Assembly (NCBI GenBank): GCA_937891565.1
Contig: CALAHA010000384.1
Span: 1-10,827 of the forward strand
DNA: 10,827 nucleotides
Reading direction: 5' to 3'
Origin: an uncultured Ilumatobacter sp.
GTDB taxonomy: Bacteria; Actinomycetota; Acidimicrobiia; Acidimicrobiales; Ilumatobacteraceae
Positions 1 to 6,751 of the stretch are shown piece by piece. Position 1 is the first letter of the stretch; each line of letters begins with the position of its first letter. The translations under genes and the position numbers were made by a program. A model generated the notes under the pieces. The model saw nothing but the letters and a program-made list of their open reading frames with translations, had not been told where the DNA came from and did not search any database.

Positions 1-1
1 A

Positions 2-37
2 CCGCAGCCCGCACCGCAGCCCGCACCGCAGCCCGCA
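2..37 (+). repeat. 12-bp tandem repeat in infB (PQPA x3)
   Basis: Three perfect head-to-tail copies of CCGCAGCCCGCA encode Pro-Gln-Pro-Ala units of the IF2 N-terminal linker. The array may extend left of the window. Such repeats are prone to copy-number change by slippage. Confidence 0.9.
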
Positions 38-2302
38 CCCGCGCCGCCATCGCGCGTCATCTCGAGTGCGCGGCCAGATGCGAGTGGTCGTCCGCCTGAG
101 CAGACCGCTACGGCGTCTGCTGCCACTGATGCACCCGCATCGACAGCGCCCAAGCCGTTGTCTCTCAGCGGTAAGCCCGTACCACCGCCTCCAGGTCGTC
201 CGCTGTCGCCGAGCGGCAAGGTCATTCCGCCGCCTCCTGGCTCGTCTCGCCCTCAACCGGGTTCTAACACGCGCCCCGGTGGTCGTCCAGGCGGTTACGC
301 CGCGCGACCTGCTGGAGCTCCCGGAACTCCCCGCCCCGGTGGCGGCCCCGGTGGTCCTGGTGGTGGTCCTGGTGGTGGTCCTGGTGGTGGTCCGGGTCGT
401 GGACCCGGCAACCGGCCCAGCGGCCAACGCAGGCCCCCTCGTCGCACCGGTCGCCGCCGGCGTCGTCGCGATCAAGACGATTTGCAACCGCAAGCAATGC
501 AGTACACGTCGTCAGACGTACCTGTACCCGACGGCATCGTTGTCGTTGAGCGTGGCGTCTCGGCGCAGGAGTTCGGTCCCAAGCTGAACCGTACGTCTGC
601 TGACGTGCTCCGATTCCTCCTCACGAACGGTGAAATGGTCACCGCGACCATGACGCTCGCCGACGAGCAGATGGAGCTCTTTGCCCTCGAAGTCGGCGCC
701 GAGATTCTGATGGTCGAGCCTGGCCAGCAAGAAGAGCTCGGGCTGCAGGCGTTGTTCGACGACTCCGATGACGAAGAGGACATGGAGCCTCGCCCGCCGG
801 TCATCACTGTCATGGGCCACGTCGACCACGGCAAGACCACCTTGCTCGACCGCATTCGCGGTGCCAACGTCGTCGATGGCGAAGCTGGCGGCATCACGCA
901 GCACATTGGTGCATACCAGGTGCACAACGAGCACGGTTCGGTCACGTTCCTCGACACCCCGGGTCACGCTGCGTTTACGCAGATGCGTGCTCGTGGTGCC
1001 GATGCAACCGACATCGTCGTGCTCATGGTTGCTGCTGACGACGGCCTGATGCCTCAGACGATCGAGGCCATCAACCATGCCCGCGCGGCTGGTGTACCGA
1101 TCGTGGTTGCGGTCAACAAGATCGACAAGGCCAACGCGGACCCGCAGCGCGTGCTCACACAACTCGCTGAATACGAACTCGTTCCCGAGTCATGGGGCGG
1201 CGACACGATCGTCGTCGAGATGTCGGCCCTGCAGGGTGTCGGCGTCGACGAACTGATCGAGCAGCTTCAGGTTGTTGCCGAAATCGAAGACCTTCAGGCC
1301 AATCCGAATGGCCGTGCCAAGGGCGTCGTCATCGAGGCCCAGCTCGACAAGGGACGTGGCCCGGTTGCCACGATCCTCATCGACAAGGGCACGTTGAAGA
1401 TCGGCGATCCAATCGTCGCCGGTGGTTCCTGGGGCAAGGTCCGAGCCATGATCAACGACAAGGGCGAGATGATCAAGTCCGCTGGCCCGTCGACACCGGT
1501 TCAGGTCCTCGGCCTGTCTGATGTCCCCGAGGCCGGTGACGAGTTCCGTTCAGCTCCGAACACCAAGATTGCTCAGACCGTTGGCGAGGCGCGTGCGCTC
1601 CGTTTGAAAGCACGTCATCTTCGTGAAGACAGCCGAGTCAAGACGGGCACCAAACTCGAGGATCTGTTCGCACAGATCCAGGCCGGCGAGAGGGCATCGC
1701 TGAACATCATCCTTAAGGCTGACGTTCAGGGCTCGCTCGAAGCCGTCACCGAGTCGCTGCGACGCCTCGAGAGGCCAGAAGTCGACCTGCAGTTTGTCCA
1801 CCGCGCTGTCGGTGGGATCACCGAGAACGACATCACGTTGGCCAATGCGACCAATGCGACGATCCTTGGCTTCAACGTCCGCCCTGACGGCAAGGCCCGC
1901 AAGTTGGCTGAGCAAGAAGAAGTGGAGATCCGTACCTACGAGATCATCTATAAGTTGCTTGAAGACATCGAGCAGGCGCTGATTGGCATGCTCGACCCCG
2001 AGTACGAAGAAGTGGTCACCGGCGAATGCGAGGTCCGCGAGATCTTCCGGGTGCCGAAGCAGGGTGCAATCGCAGGTTGCATGGTCACGTCGGGCCTCAT
2101 CACACGCGGCTCCAAGGTGCGCTTCCTCCGAGACGGGACGATCATCTGGAAGGGCGCAATCGCAACACTGCGTCGGTTCAAGGACGATGTCCGAGAAGTC
2201 CGTGAGGGATTCGAATGCGGTATCGGCCTGGACGACTTCCAGGACCTCAAGCCCGGCGACCTTATCGAAACCTTCGAAGATCGCGAAATTCCTCGTACCT
2301 GA
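2..2302 (+). CDS. infB: Translation initiation factor IF-2 (5'-truncated)
   Basis: IF2 is the GTPase that brings initiator fMet-tRNA to the 30S subunit and promotes 50S joining. The frame is open from base 2, so the real start lies left of the window; 766 residues are visible. The N-terminal part is low complexity: PQPA repeats, Pro/Gly-rich stretches, then an Arg-rich patch around 430-470. The G domain follows, with P-loop GHVDHGKT (815-838), DTPGH (953-967) and NKID (1115-1126). The C-terminal IF2 domains are intact, including the GMLDPEYEE and GECEVREIFRVPKQG stretches near 1985-2070, and the gene ends with TGA 2300-2302. Next on the strand is the candidate selenoprotein gene, with rbfA after it; infB-rbfA is a classic bacterial pairing. 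A TTG at 158 is a possible start by frame only, since the same frame continues upstream with the same composition. Identity is certain; only the N-terminus is missing. Confidence 0.98.
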   Translation, partial: PQPAPQPAPQPAPAPPSRVISSARPDASGRPPEQTATASAATDAPASTAPKPLSLSGKPVPPPPGRPLSPSGKVIPPPPGSSRPQPGSNTRPGGRPGGYAARPAGAPGTPRPGGGPGGPGGGPGGGPGGGPGRGPGNRPSGQRRPPRRTGRRRRRRDQDDLQPQAMQYTSSDVPVPDGIVVVERGVSAQEFGPKLNRTSADVLRFLLTNGEMVTATMTLADEQMELFALEVGAEILMVEPGQQEELGLQALFDDSDDEEDMEPRPPVITVMGHVDHGKTTLLDRIRGANVVDGEAGGITQHIGAYQVHNEHGSVTFLDTPGHAAFTQMRARGADATDIVVLMVAADDGLMPQTIEAINHARAAGVPIVVAVNKIDKANADPQRVLTQLAEYELVPESWGGDTIVVEMSALQGVGVDELIEQLQVVAEIEDLQANPNGRAKGVVIEAQLDKGRGPVATILIDKGTLKIGDPIVAGGSWGKVRAMINDKGEMIKSAGPSTPVQVLGLSDVPEAGDEFRSAPNTKIAQTVGEARALRLKARHLREDSRVKTGTKLEDLFAQIQAGERASLNIILKADVQGSLEAVTESLRRLERPEVDLQFVHRAVGGITENDITLANATNATILGFNVRPDGKARKLAEQEEVEIRTYEIIYKLLEDIEQALIGMLDPEYEEVVTGECEVREIFRVPKQGAIAGCMVTSGLITRGSKVRFLRDGTIIWKGAIATLRRFKDDVREVREGFECGIGLDDFQDLKPGDLIETFEDREIPRT
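350..394 (+). repeat. 12-bp tandem repeat in infB (GGGP units)
   Basis: Nearly four copies of a GGTGGTGGTCCT unit (the first lacks one GGT and the last ends in CCG) encode a GGP-GGGP-GGGP-GGGP glycine/proline linker. The codons are almost identical between copies, which suggests recent slippage expansion rather than selection on individual residues. Confidence 0.85.
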
Positions 2303-2310
2303 TCGTGCGG

Positions 2311-2356
2311 CGGTCACTCTGTGCCAGGTCACACTGTGCCGGGCACAGAGTGACCG
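2311..2356. repeat. Intergenic palindrome with tandem left arm
   Basis: Left arm CGGTCACTCTGTGCC (2311-2325) and right arm GGCACAGAGTGACCG (2342-2356) are perfect 15-bp inverted repeats. The 16-base spacer is itself a near copy of the left arm: GGTCACACTGTGCC (2327-2340) differs at one base. The structure is therefore direct repeat, direct repeat, inverted repeat, and the right arm could pair with either upstream copy. It begins 8 bases after the infB stop and ends 15 bases before the ATG of the next gene. There is no T-tract, so it is not a textbook intrinsic terminator. It resembles REP/RAYT-type intergenic palindromes, but that assignment is an inference. Confidence 0.8.
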
Positions 2357-2371
2357 ATAGGGTTCTGTCTC

Positions 2372-3031
2372 ATGGCACATCCTGATGCGACCAAGCAACC
2401 GGATCTTGATTTCTTCTGGGATCCTGTTTGACCATGGGCCTGGATCACCTCCCGTTGGGTGGTGGATGTGCAACAGCAACGCTCGTACGAGGTCGACTGG
2501 CGATTCATTTCGCTGTGGATCCTCAACGAGGAGACCAACCAGGAGTGGTACACGCCGGCGTACCGCGCCGGTCATTACCTTGGCCACAAGGGGCTGCGTA
2601 TCGCTAATGCGATCCGGCTCCAAGAGGATGGCGAAGCAGTCGGCTCGTGGTACGCGGCGCTCGGCGAGGCCTTGCATCTGAACAACCGTCGAGATGAAGC
2701 GCGCGCCGACAATGAGGCGTTCCTTGAAGCAGTGCTCGACGAGGCCGGTTTCTCGGCCGCGTACCTGAGCGATGCTGACGACGAGAGCCACGACGAATAC
2801 ATCAGAGCCGAAACTGAGTTGGCTTTAAGCCGCGCAGGCAACGACGTCGGTACGCCGATCCTCACCTTCCGTCCGGGCAGCGATAAAGAAGGCAGCTTCT
2901 TCGGTCCCGTTATCTCGAAGGCGCCGAAGGGCGTCGAAGCATCCGAACTCTGGGATGCCATCGAGAAGCTCGCAGTGTCGGGCGTTGCCGAACTCAAACG
3001 ATCCAACCGGGACGCTCCCGACTACACCTGA
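2372..3031 (+). CDS. Candidate selenoprotein, DsbA-like / Rv2466c-type mycothiol-dependent nitroreductase family
   Basis: Starting at ATG 2372, with AGGG (2359-2362) nine bases upstream, the frame encodes 219 residues if TGA 2429-2431 is read as selenocysteine (residue 20). The N-terminus reads DFFWDPV-U-PWAWITSRW. In Rv2466c-like thioredoxin-fold proteins this position is the nucleophilic Cys of CPWC (Cys19 in Mycobacterium tuberculosis Rv2466c), and the flanking FWxDP and WITSRW also fit that family. Downstream are the helical insert, the cis-Pro loop GTP (160-162), FFGP (176-179) and a C-terminal ELKR segment, with no frameshift. Length is close to the ~207-residue Rv2466c. The protein contains no Cys, so Sec20 would be the sole redox residue; the second CPWC cysteine is Ala23. 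A SECIS-like hairpin follows the TGA. The likely role is cytosolic thiol or mycothiol-linked redox chemistry; the substrate is unknown. The alternative is a nonsense-mutated pseudogene, which the SECIS-like element and intact remainder argue against. A GTG start at 2459 would delete the first beta strand and the active site. Confidence 0.82.
2429..2431 (+). other. In-frame TGA, predicted selenocysteine codon (Sec20)
   Basis: The TGA follows GTT (Val19) and precedes CCA TGG GCC TGG (Pro-Trp-Ala-Trp). It exactly replaces the catalytic Cys codon of the family's C-P-W motif. Cys codons TGT and TGC differ from TGA by one base, so a point mutation is formally possible. The precise location and the hairpin just downstream favour recoding. 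Confidence 0.8.
2445..2465 (+). promoter_or_regulatory. Putative bacterial SECIS element
   Basis: The 5' arm 2445-2453 pairs with the 3' arm 2457-2465 around a GTT apical loop (2454-2456). From the loop outward there are three C-G pairs, a T2450/T2460 mismatch, then C-G, C-G, A-T, C-G and a T-G wobble. Known bacterial SECIS elements lie in the coding region just after the UGA, with a small apical loop that has a G (usually followed by U) near its start and, in E. coli fdhF, a bulged U in the stem. Here the loop begins G-U, an unpaired U lies in the stem, and 22 nt separate the UGA from the loop. The upper stem is short at three pairs. I judged the folding by eye. Confidence 0.65.
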
Positions 3032-3063
3032 GTTTCAGTTGGGGTCTGACCCCAACCGAAACT
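3031..3063. repeat. Palindrome with GGGGTCTGACCCC core
   Basis: Arms AGTTTCAGTTGGGGTC (3031-3046) and GACCCCAACCGAAACT (3048-3063) are inverted around T3047, with 15 of 16 positions complementary (A3037/C3057 mismatch). The left arm begins on the last base of the preceding stop codon, and the right arm ends seven bases before the rbfA ribosome binding site. No T-tract follows. It could act as a strong mRNA hairpin, or be a mobile REP-like palindrome. Confidence 0.8.
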
Positions 3064-3082
3064 GACATGAGAGGATGTCGAT

Positions 3083-3484
3083 ATGGCACAGCGACGCGGC
3101 CGCAACACCGGCCAGAAATACCCGAGAAGTGCACGTGTAGGTGAAACGTTGCGCGAGATCATCGCAGACGATCTCGTCCGGCTCGACGACGAGCGGCTTG
3201 CATTCGTCACGATCACGTCGGTCGACGTCGACCCTGAGTTGAACCGTGCCATTGTCTTCTTTGACTCCCTGACTGGTGAGGAAGGCGACGACGACATCGT
3301 CGAGACGCTTGGCGAGCATCGCATCAAGCTCCAGTCGTCGATCGCTCGACAGATCAAAGCAAAAAAGACACCGATCCTCAGTTTCAGGCCAGACATGGTG
3401 ATCCGGTCCGCGGAGCGCATCGACACAATTCTGCGCGCCGACCGCGAGCGCGATCAATACCGCTCGCGCGAAGCCACCGACTGA
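3083..3484 (+). CDS. rbfA: 30S ribosome-binding factor A
   Basis: RbfA is a small KH-type protein that binds the immature 30S subunit near the 5' region of 16S rRNA and assists late maturation. The 133-residue product has the family pattern: a basic N-terminus, RVGETLREIIADDL, then FVTITSVDVDPELNRAIVFF, and the C-terminal helix with PILSFRPD. Length matches the family (about 120-140). The start ATG 3083 is supported by AGAGGA (3070-3075) at seven bases' spacing. It is separated from infB by the candidate selenoprotein gene and leads directly into truB, 16 bases downstream. Confidence 0.95.
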   Translation: MAQRRGRNTGQKYPRSARVGETLREIIADDLVRLDDERLAFVTITSVDVDPELNRAIVFFDSLTGEEGDDDIVETLGEHRIKLQSSIARQIKAKKTPILSFRPDMVIRSAERIDTILRADRERDQYRSREATD

Positions 3485-3500
3485 TCGCTGCGGTCCTCAT

Positions 3501-4370
3501 ATGGCTCGCAAAAAGCCGCCGACGACGCACGGCATTGTCATCGTCGATAAGCCGACGGGTATCACCAGTCACGACGTGGTCGCCATGCTGCGGCTTCGTT
3601 TCAACGAACGCCAAGTCGGCCACGGTGGGACGCTCGATCCGAGCGCCACAGGGGTGCTCGTGGTCGCTGTCGGCAAGGCAACCAAGCTGCTCCGCTTCGT
3701 TGAAAAGACACGCAAGGCATACCTCGGCGAGATTGTGTTTGGAAGCGAGACCGACACGCTCGATGCCGATGGCGAAGTGACCGCCACCTACGACATGGGT
3801 GAAGTGTCACTCGCTGACGCCCAAGCGTTCGTCGCCGAGCATTTCACGGGTGAAATCGAGCAGATTCCCCCGATGGTCTCGGCAATCAAGATCGATGGCA
3901 AGCGTCTCCATGAACTGGCCCGCCAGGGGATCGAAGTCGAACGGCCGCCGCGGCCATGCACGATCTATTCGTTCCAGTTGCTGCCGACGGACGAATCGAA
4001 CGTCTTTCTCGCCGCCGTCGAGTGCACGCCCGGCACCTACATTCGCACGCTGGCCGCCGACCTCGGCAAGATGCTTGGCGGTGGTGCCCACCTTCGCAAC
4101 CTGCGCCGGACCGCTGTTGGCCGGTTCACGATCGGTGAGGCGGCGGGACCGGATGACTGTGAACTGCTCCCCGTCGAAGAGGCTGTCCGCACGCTCGATC
4201 GAGTCGATATCACCGACGACCTCGCCGCGGTGGTTGCAAACGGCCGTGTGCTCCCACACTTTGAAGGCGACGGGCCGTGGGCACTGTTCAACCCGGCGGG
4301 TTCGCTCATCGCGGTCTACGAGTCGTACCGAGGCGAGGCCAAACCCGCCGTCGTGGTCCCTCAAGGGTAG
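3501..4370 (+). CDS. truB: tRNA pseudouridine(55) synthase
   Basis: TruB isomerises U55 in the T-loop of tRNAs to pseudouridine. The 289-residue protein shows the N-terminal GIVIVDKPTGITSHDVV, then GHGGTLDPSATGVL with the predicted catalytic Asp46, then the KxYLGEIVFGSETDTLDADG region. Further on are QIPPMVSAIKIDGKRLHELAR and the GTYIRTLAADLG motif near residue 180, all typical of TruB. The start ATG 3501 places the Asp at about the family position (Asp48 in E. coli). No clear ribosome binding site is visible in the 16-base gap after rbfA, so translation may be coupled to rbfA. Confidence 0.97.
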   Translation: MARKKPPTTHGIVIVDKPTGITSHDVVAMLRLRFNERQVGHGGTLDPSATGVLVVAVGKATKLLRFVEKTRKAYLGEIVFGSETDTLDADGEVTATYDMGEVSLADAQAFVAEHFTGEIEQIPPMVSAIKIDGKRLHELARQGIEVERPPRPCTIYSFQLLPTDESNVFLAAVECTPGTYIRTLAADLGKMLGGGAHLRNLRRTAVGRFTIGEAAGPDDCELLPVEEAVRTLDRVDITDDLAAVVANGRVLPHFEGDGPWALFNPAGSLIAVYESYRGEAKPAVVVPQG

Positions 4371-4437
4371 AGATTGTGCTGTGGCACCCTTTGCTCGAAT
4401 AGTGCCTGATGGGCACCCACGGGTAGCGTCGAGCCCG

Positions 4438-5382
4438 ATGCAAATCATCTACGATCAGACCGTTCGTGCGTTCCCTGGCGAGCGGACCGTCATTACGATC
4501 GGCGCCTACGACGGGGTGCATCTTGGCCACCAAGCCGTGATTTCCCACGTCCGACAACGCGCGCTCGAGCTGGGTGCGAGGTCGGCAGTCGTGACGTTCG
4601 ACCGTCACCCCGCTTCGGTGGTCCGGCCTGAATCGGCGCCTTTGCTCCTCACTGGACCTGAACAGAAGATGGAACTGCTCGAAGCAACGGGCGTCGACGC
4701 GGTCGTTGTCGTACCCTTCAATGCAGAGCAAGCAGGGGAGTCACCTGAGTCATTTGTGCAACGTGTGCTCGTCGAGTGCCTTGCCACCAAGGTGATCGTC
4801 GTCGGCGAAGACTTCCACTTCGGTCGACACCGAGACGGCAATGTCAATTTGTTGCGCGAGCTCGGCGCTGAGCATGACTTCGAGGTCGAGCCGCTCGAAT
4901 TACTGCCACGTGTCGACGGGGTCGATGAGCCGATCAGCAGTACCGCAATCCGTCGTGCGCTCGCTGGCGGCGATGTCACCCGTGCCAACGAGATGCTCGG
5001 GCACACTTTCGAAGCCCGTGGATCGGTCGTCACCGGCGATCAGCGCGGCCGACTGCTTGGGTTCCCGACGGCGAACGTCGAAGTGCCGAACTCGATCTCG
5101 CTGCCGGCCGACGGCGTCTATGCCGGCTGGTACGAACGCACATCAGGCGAGTCGCATGCCTGTGCAATAAACCTCGGCCGACGTCCAACGTTCTACGAAC
5201 ACGCCGACAGTTCACTTCTTGAAGCTCACCTTCTTGACTTCGAAGGCGATCTGTACGGCGAGCAAGCACGAGTTCGTTTCACTCACTTCCTAAGAAGCGA
5301 GCGAAAGTTCGACGGCATCGAATCACTGAAAGAACAGCTCGACCTCGACATCTCCCACGCTCGAGCACTCCTCAGTCAGTAG
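4438..5382 (+). CDS. ribF: Bifunctional riboflavin kinase / FAD synthetase
   Basis: RibF phosphorylates riboflavin to FMN and adenylylates FMN to FAD. The 314-residue product has both domains. The N-terminal nucleotidyltransferase carries TIGAYDGVHLGH (20-31), VVGEDFHFGR (121-130) and ISSTAIR (167-173). The C-terminal flavokinase carries GRLLGFPTAN (204-213), GVYAG (226-230), NLGRRPTF (245-252) and EAHLLDF (262-268). The frame is open far upstream inside truB, so the start must be chosen. ATG 4438 gives the family-like MQIIYDQ opening, whereas GTG 4381 would add 19 residues of unlike sequence. The Shine-Dalgarno signal is poor at both. It lies 67 bases after truB, and its stop is 21 bases from the convergent ABC lipoprotein gene. 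Confidence 0.96.
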   Translation: MQIIYDQTVRAFPGERTVITIGAYDGVHLGHQAVISHVRQRALELGARSAVVTFDRHPASVVRPESAPLLLTGPEQKMELLEATGVDAVVVVPFNAEQAGESPESFVQRVLVECLATKVIVVGEDFHFGRHRDGNVNLLRELGAEHDFEVEPLELLPRVDGVDEPISSTAIRRALAGGDVTRANEMLGHTFEARGSVVTGDQRGRLLGFPTANVEVPNSISLPADGVYAGWYERTSGESHACAINLGRRPTFYEHADSSLLEAHLLDFEGDLYGEQARVRFTHFLRSERKFDGIESLKEQLDLDISHARALLSQ

Positions 5383-5403
5383 GGGCAGCCGAAGGGCGAA
5401 GTC

Positions 5404-6570
5404 TCAGGCGGGCCAGATCACCATGTTGTTGGCGTCGTAGACGCTGGTAATGATGTTGTTGTAGAGGTGTGACGCAGCGTCGGGAGTCTCGTTCTTGCCA
5501 AACAGGCCGACAGCGGCATACGCATCGAGTTCGGCCTGCAGCATGGCTGCGTCGGGAATACCGAATGCTGTGCCCTCAGGTGTCGTGTCGATGATCAACT
5601 TGGCGTCCGTTTCCCACCGGAACACTTCGCCTTCAGGGGACAGGAAGTTCGGATTGCCGTTCGCGTTGACATTTTCAACCGCGATGTTTGCGGTCGCGAC
5701 GGGATCGGTGAGAGAGTCAGCGAGCCCTCGCATGGTGGCCCGCATGAAGTCTTCGGCGGCTCTGGGGTGCTCGAGAATGAACGTTTGGCTCGCGTAGATT
5801 GCTCCGAACGAGCCCGGAATGTTGAAATCGAGCGGATCGAATGTTTGGAAGCCGATACCGGCCCGGTTGAGTCCGCCTGGCTCGTTGCTCTTAAAACCAG
5901 GGAAGCCGACGATCGTGGGAATGGCGATGTGCTGCGTTGGATCGAACCCGTCGAGTAGCACCGTGTCGAAATCGACACTCTCGGTCAGTCCAGCACTGAG
6001 CATCATGGCCTCGATGCTTGGAGGCAACTTGCCCTTCACGCCGATGGTCGAACCGGCGAGATCCCTGAGCTCGGCAGCCTGGCCAGATTTTACGATGAGA
6101 GTCTCGATTGCTGTGCGCCCTTCGACAGCGGTAACGACGAAGTCAGCATCGTTGGCGACAGAGAATGCAGCCACCTCACTGAATGAACCACCTGAGGCAA
6201 ATTGCGCCGTGTTATCGGCGATCAGGGGGTAGTTGGCAACCGAGAAGCTGGCTTTGATGTCGACGTCGAGGCACAGGTCGGTGTAGTAGCCGGCTGCTTC
6301 GGCGGCGATGACCTCGACGATTGATGCTGCTGCAGCGAAGTCGAAGCCGGTCAGGTAGGTGATCGTGCCTGCAGCCTTGTTCGCTTCGCATCGAGCGTCC
6401 GGGAAGGGCTCGCCTGCGATGACATCAGTGTTGGCAGCTGCATCGATGGCGGCCACGGCGGTGCCGGCGTCGGAACCAGGAATCGATCCGCTGGTCGGGT
6501 CGTCGCTGCCACACGCGCCCAAGACCAGTATGGCGGCGCTGGCGAGAGCGGTGAGGTGTCGCGTTCGCAT
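5404..6570 (-). CDS. ABC transporter substrate-binding lipoprotein, NMT1/THI5-like (SsuA/ThiY type)
   Basis: This is the predicted extracytoplasmic ligand-binding component of the adjacent ABC importer. The product from ATG 6570 is 388 residues. It opens with a short basic segment, a hydrophobic core and a lipobox LGAC with Cys20 as the lipidation site, followed by an acidic/Ser-rich linker. The mature part has the NMT1/THI5-like pattern: YLTGFDFAAAASIVEVIAAE, AAGYYTDLCLDVDI, then ADNTAQFASGG, DLAGSTIGVKG and a GFPGFKSNEPGG segment. Such proteins bind thiamine-pyrimidine precursors, sulfonates, nitrate or similar small molecules. I cannot assign the ligand; no TPP riboswitch was seen nearby. 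The frame extends upstream to 6672, but the lipoprotein signal and a GGAG six bases before ATG 6570 fix the start. Confidence 0.88.
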   Translation of the reverse strand: MRTRHLTALASAAILVLGACGSDDPTSGSIPGSDAGTAVAAIDAAANTDVIAGEPFPDARCEANKAAGTITYLTGFDFAAAASIVEVIAAEAAGYYTDLCLDVDIKASFSVANYPLIADNTAQFASGGSFSEVAAFSVANDADFVVTAVEGRTAIETLIVKSGQAAELRDLAGSTIGVKGKLPPSIEAMMLSAGLTESVDFDTVLLDGFDPTQHIAIPTIVGFPGFKSNEPGGLNRAGIGFQTFDPLDFNIPGSFGAIYASQTFILEHPRAAEDFMRATMRGLADSLTDPVATANIAVENVNANGNPNFLSPEGEVFRWETDAKLIIDTTPEGTAFGIPDAAMLQAELDAYAAVGLFGKNETPDAASHLYNNIITSVYDANNMVIWPA

Positions 6571-6751
6571 GTAGATCTCCATTGAGGCTCGACGGGGCGT
6601 CTGGACAGCGTTGAAAACGAATTGAACGGACTGCACTTGATCGCGTAAATGAATGCTAACGATCACGCACATCGCCGGGAAGTATCGGGACGATCTTCAC
6701 TCAATCGTTGCTCCATCGACACATCTACATTGCGGTACCGGGCCGGACGAA
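6571..6751. other. 181-base gap between permease and lipoprotein genes
   Basis: The gap separates two minus-strand genes of the same transporter. It may carry a separate promoter for the binding-protein gene, but I found no convincing -35/-10 pair. A weak TGATCG...CGATCA inverted repeat is present around 6640-6665. No ORF or RNA gene was seen. Confidence 0.4.
6577..6580 (-). promoter_or_regulatory. Ribosome binding site setting the lipoprotein start
   Basis: On the minus strand GGAG lies six bases upstream of ATG 6570. This supports that start over ATG 6582 and ATG 6672 in the same frame, and it places the signal peptide at the very N-terminus. Confidence 0.7.

Noticed and set aside
158..2302. 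infB starting at TTG 158
   Set aside because: The same frame continues to base 2 with the same Pro/Ala-rich IF2 linker composition, so the gene is simply truncated by the window edge.
2372..2431. Reading the gene as a pseudogene broken by a nonsense mutation at 2429-2431
   Set aside because: Not excluded, but less likely: the stop falls exactly on the catalytic Cys codon, the rest of the frame is intact with family motifs, and a SECIS-like hairpin follows.
1550..2791. 413-residue minus-strand ORF antisense to infB and the selenoprotein gene
   Set aside because: It is a shadow of + strand genes in GC-rich DNA and has no recognisable domain.
2459..3031. 190-residue hypothetical protein starting at GTG 2459
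   Set aside because: No ribosome binding site precedes it, and it would lack the first beta strand and the active-site motif that are clearly encoded in the same frame from ATG 2372. GTG 2459 lies inside the predicted SECIS stem.
5383..5403. Bidirectional terminator between convergent ribF and the lipoprotein gene
   Set aside because: The 21-base gap contains no inverted repeat or T-tract.
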